From NCBI GenBank assembly GCA_944359625.1, contig CALVSW010000003.1, forward strand, positions 1 through 42,173: a DNA stretch of 42,173 bases, read 5' to 3'. How positions within the stretch are numbered: position 1 is the first letter of the stretch; every line of letters begins with the position of its first letter. A program made the translations under genes and the position numbers. Positions 40,685 to 42,173 of the stretch are shown here, piece after piece. This DNA is from an uncultured Bacilli bacterium (GTDB lineage Bacteria; Bacillota_I; Bacilli_A; RF39; UBA660). The notes under the pieces were generated by a model, which ran no database searches, was not told where the DNA came from, and saw only the letters and a list, made by a program, of their open reading frames with translations.

Positions 40685-42173
40685 CAATTGTTTCTTGGTT
40701 AACATATTGACTTCCATTAATAAAGTAATATACAAACACGTTATTTTCATCAGTTGGTTCTAAACCAGTTACAGCATCTAAAGGAATTCCTATGACATTA
40801 CTAGGCAGTTCATACCAAGAAGGTTCCTTATCTTTTAAATATTCTTCCATAGTATTTACCCAAATATTTTTAGAAATATTACCATCAGCTACTTCCATTT
40901 CTTGATTATCATCATAACCATTCCATACAAGCATAAGAGCATCAGGATTATATCCAATCATCCAACAATCGGTACCAGTAGATCCTGTTTTCATTGCATA
41001 TTTACGACTAATTTTAGAACCGAGACTAATAATTGTAGGATTACTATAATCAATAAAAGCTGAATTATAAGTAGCCGTTAATAGTTCATTTAATATATAT
41101 GTGTAACTAGAATTTAAGACTTGATCGTTTGATTCTTTTTTTTCATATAATACATTATTTTGCATATCAGTAACTTTTACTATAGTTGATAATTCTCTTT
41201 TATAACCATTACTAGCTAATGTTGTATATGCATTAGCAAAATCTAGCATTGATAATTCTACCGTTCCCAGTGGCAACGACGCAATTGGGGGAAGTTCAGT
41301 TTTAATTCCCATTCTTTTAGCAGTATCTACTAAAACCTCTTCTCCTAAAAAAAGGTGGGTTTTTACAGCGTAAATATTATCACTATAACTTAATGCAGCG
41401 GCCATTGTAATTTCTTTATTAGCATATTTTTGATTGAAATTTTGGGGAGAATACGAATCATTATCTGAAAACACAAAAGTTGTTTCTTCACTTAAAAATC
41501 TCGATGAAGAAGTCATCCCATTTTCTAAAGCTGCATAATAAAGAAGTGGTTTCATAGTACTACCAACTTGTCTTTTTGAAGATATTGCACGATTATATTG
41601 ACTTGTATTATAATTTTTGCCACCAACTAAAGCCATTATATTGCCATTATGAGGGTCAATTATTATACTTGCTACTTGCATATCATTATCTGGCAAATAT
41701 TCATTAATATTATTTTCTAAAATAGTTTGTAATTCTAAATCTAATGAAGTATAAATTTTTAAACCACCAGTTTCAATTAAAGATTTTGGTATATTTAAAT
41801 TATCTAATTCTTGTTTAACAACAGTTTCATAATACATTAACGTATTTAAGTTATTTTCTGAATTTTTTCCATATATATCTAACTTATTGATAAATAAGTT
41901 ATTTTTTTCGTTTTCTGAGATATATCCATTATTTACCATACTTTTAGCAACTACTTTAGCCCTATCAATAGCATCATCATAACTACTTACAGGATTAAAA
42001 TAACTAGGACTTTTAGGAATACCTGCTAGTATAATAGCTTCCTCTAAAGTTAAATCTTTACAATTTTTATTAAAATAATATTGTGAAGCAGCCGCTACTC
42101 CAAAATTTCCTTGCCCAAAGTTAATAGTATTAATATATCCTTCTAATATCTCATCTTTATCGTAATGCACTTC
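40659..42173 (-). CDS. Class A penicillin-binding protein, 5' end outside window
   Basis: Class A PBPs polymerise and cross-link peptidoglycan. The visible 500-odd residues begin inside the glycosyltransferase (GT51) domain, at YDKDEILEGYINTINFGQG, with the AIILAGIPKSPSYFNP motif next. The transpeptidase domain carries STMK (about residue 204 of the visible part) as the catalytic Ser-x-x-Lys, SYSDN as the Ser-x-Asn motif, and KTGSTG. The start lies beyond position 42173, so the gene is partial. It is the only gene here pointing against the replication fork, and it converges on noc with a 4-bp gap. Which PBP it is (PonA, PbpF or other) cannot be told. Confidence 0.93.
   Translation of the reverse strand, partial: EVHYDKDEILEGYINTINFGQGNFGVAAASQYYFNKNCKDLTLEEAIILAGIPKSPSYFNPVSSYDDAIDRAKVVAKSMVNNGYISENEKNNLFINKLDIYGKNSENNLNTLMYYETVVKQELDNLNIPKSLIETGGLKIYTSLDLELQTILENNINEYLPDNDMQVASIIIDPHNGNIMALVGGKNYNTSQYNRAISSKRQVGSTMKPLLYYAALENGMTSSSRFLSEETTFVFSDNDSYSPQNFNQKYANKEITMAAALSYSDNIYAVKTHLFLGEEVLVDTAKRMGIKTELPPIASLPLGTVELSMLDFANAYTTLASNGYKRELSTIVKVTDMQNNVLYEKKESNDQVLNSSYTYILNELLTATYNSAFIDYSNPTIISLGSKISRKYAMKTGSTGTDCWMIGYNPDALMLVWNGYDDNQEMEVADGNISKNIWVNTMEEYLKDKEPSWYELPSNVIGIPLDAVTGLEPTDENNVFVYYFINGSQYVNQETIEKKETTIQ

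Noticed and set aside
27-42173. Mycoplasma-type code with TGA as Trp
   Set aside because: TGA acts as stop in rnpA, yabG and ecfA2 at exact ATGA overlaps, and Trp is encoded by TGG in conserved positions.

Overview
This window is the replication-origin region of a very AT-rich Firmicute of class Bacilli. Gene order is Bacillus-like, and the window carries many sporulation genes (spoVG, yabG, yabP, yabQ, spoVT, bofA, spoIIIJ/yidC, jag). TGA is used as a stop (for example at rnpA, yabG and ecfA2), so this is not a Mycoplasma-type code. I infer an uncultured, probably gut-type, low-GC Bacilli with a compacted but sporulation-related gene set. The lineage is inference; no database was searched.

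Layout. oriC lies between dnaA and rpmH (about 32.56-33.20 kb). It holds about twenty DnaA boxes, many in 12-bp phased runs, and a 51-bp stretch of pure A/T. Everything left of it is on the minus strand and everything right of it, up to noc, is on the plus strand, so genes are co-directional with replication. The last gene, a class A penicillin-binding protein cut by the window edge, is the only head-on gene.

Left arm, moving away from oriC: dnaA-dnaN, comK, recF-gyrB-gyrA, a 1-kb intergenic stretch with six perfect parS sites, SRP RNA, tadA, dnaX-ebfC-recR-bofA-holB-ricT-trmN6, pth-mfd-spoVT, tatD, a 3D-domain protein, rsmA, a four-gene polysaccharide cluster, yabG-veg, spoVG, yabP-yabQ-divIC, two degenerate ECF-type ATPases, truA and secA. 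This is a condensed version of the first ~100 kb of a Bacillus chromosome: tmk, yabA, metS, rnmV, the S4-domain gene and spoIIE are missing from their usual places. Right arm: rpmH-rnpA-yidC-jag, then mnmE-mnmG-rsmG, then noc.

How it fits together. Replication initiation (DnaA, DnaN, DnaX, HolB, gyrase), chromosome segregation (parS array) and nucleoid occlusion (Noc with four perfect Noc-binding sites) are all encoded here. The most notable points are: (1) a parS cluster in one spacer, several sites nested in perfect palindromes up to 42 bp; (2) Noc-binding sites written into pth, holB and dnaX, always in the frame that reads Phe-Pro-Gly-Asn; (3) a run of nine A in dnaX where a slip either way would stop translation at once and give a gamma-like short form; (4) a pair of ECF ATPases with lost catalytic motifs and no EcfT; (5) comK between dnaN and recF behind three 10-bp tandem repeats.
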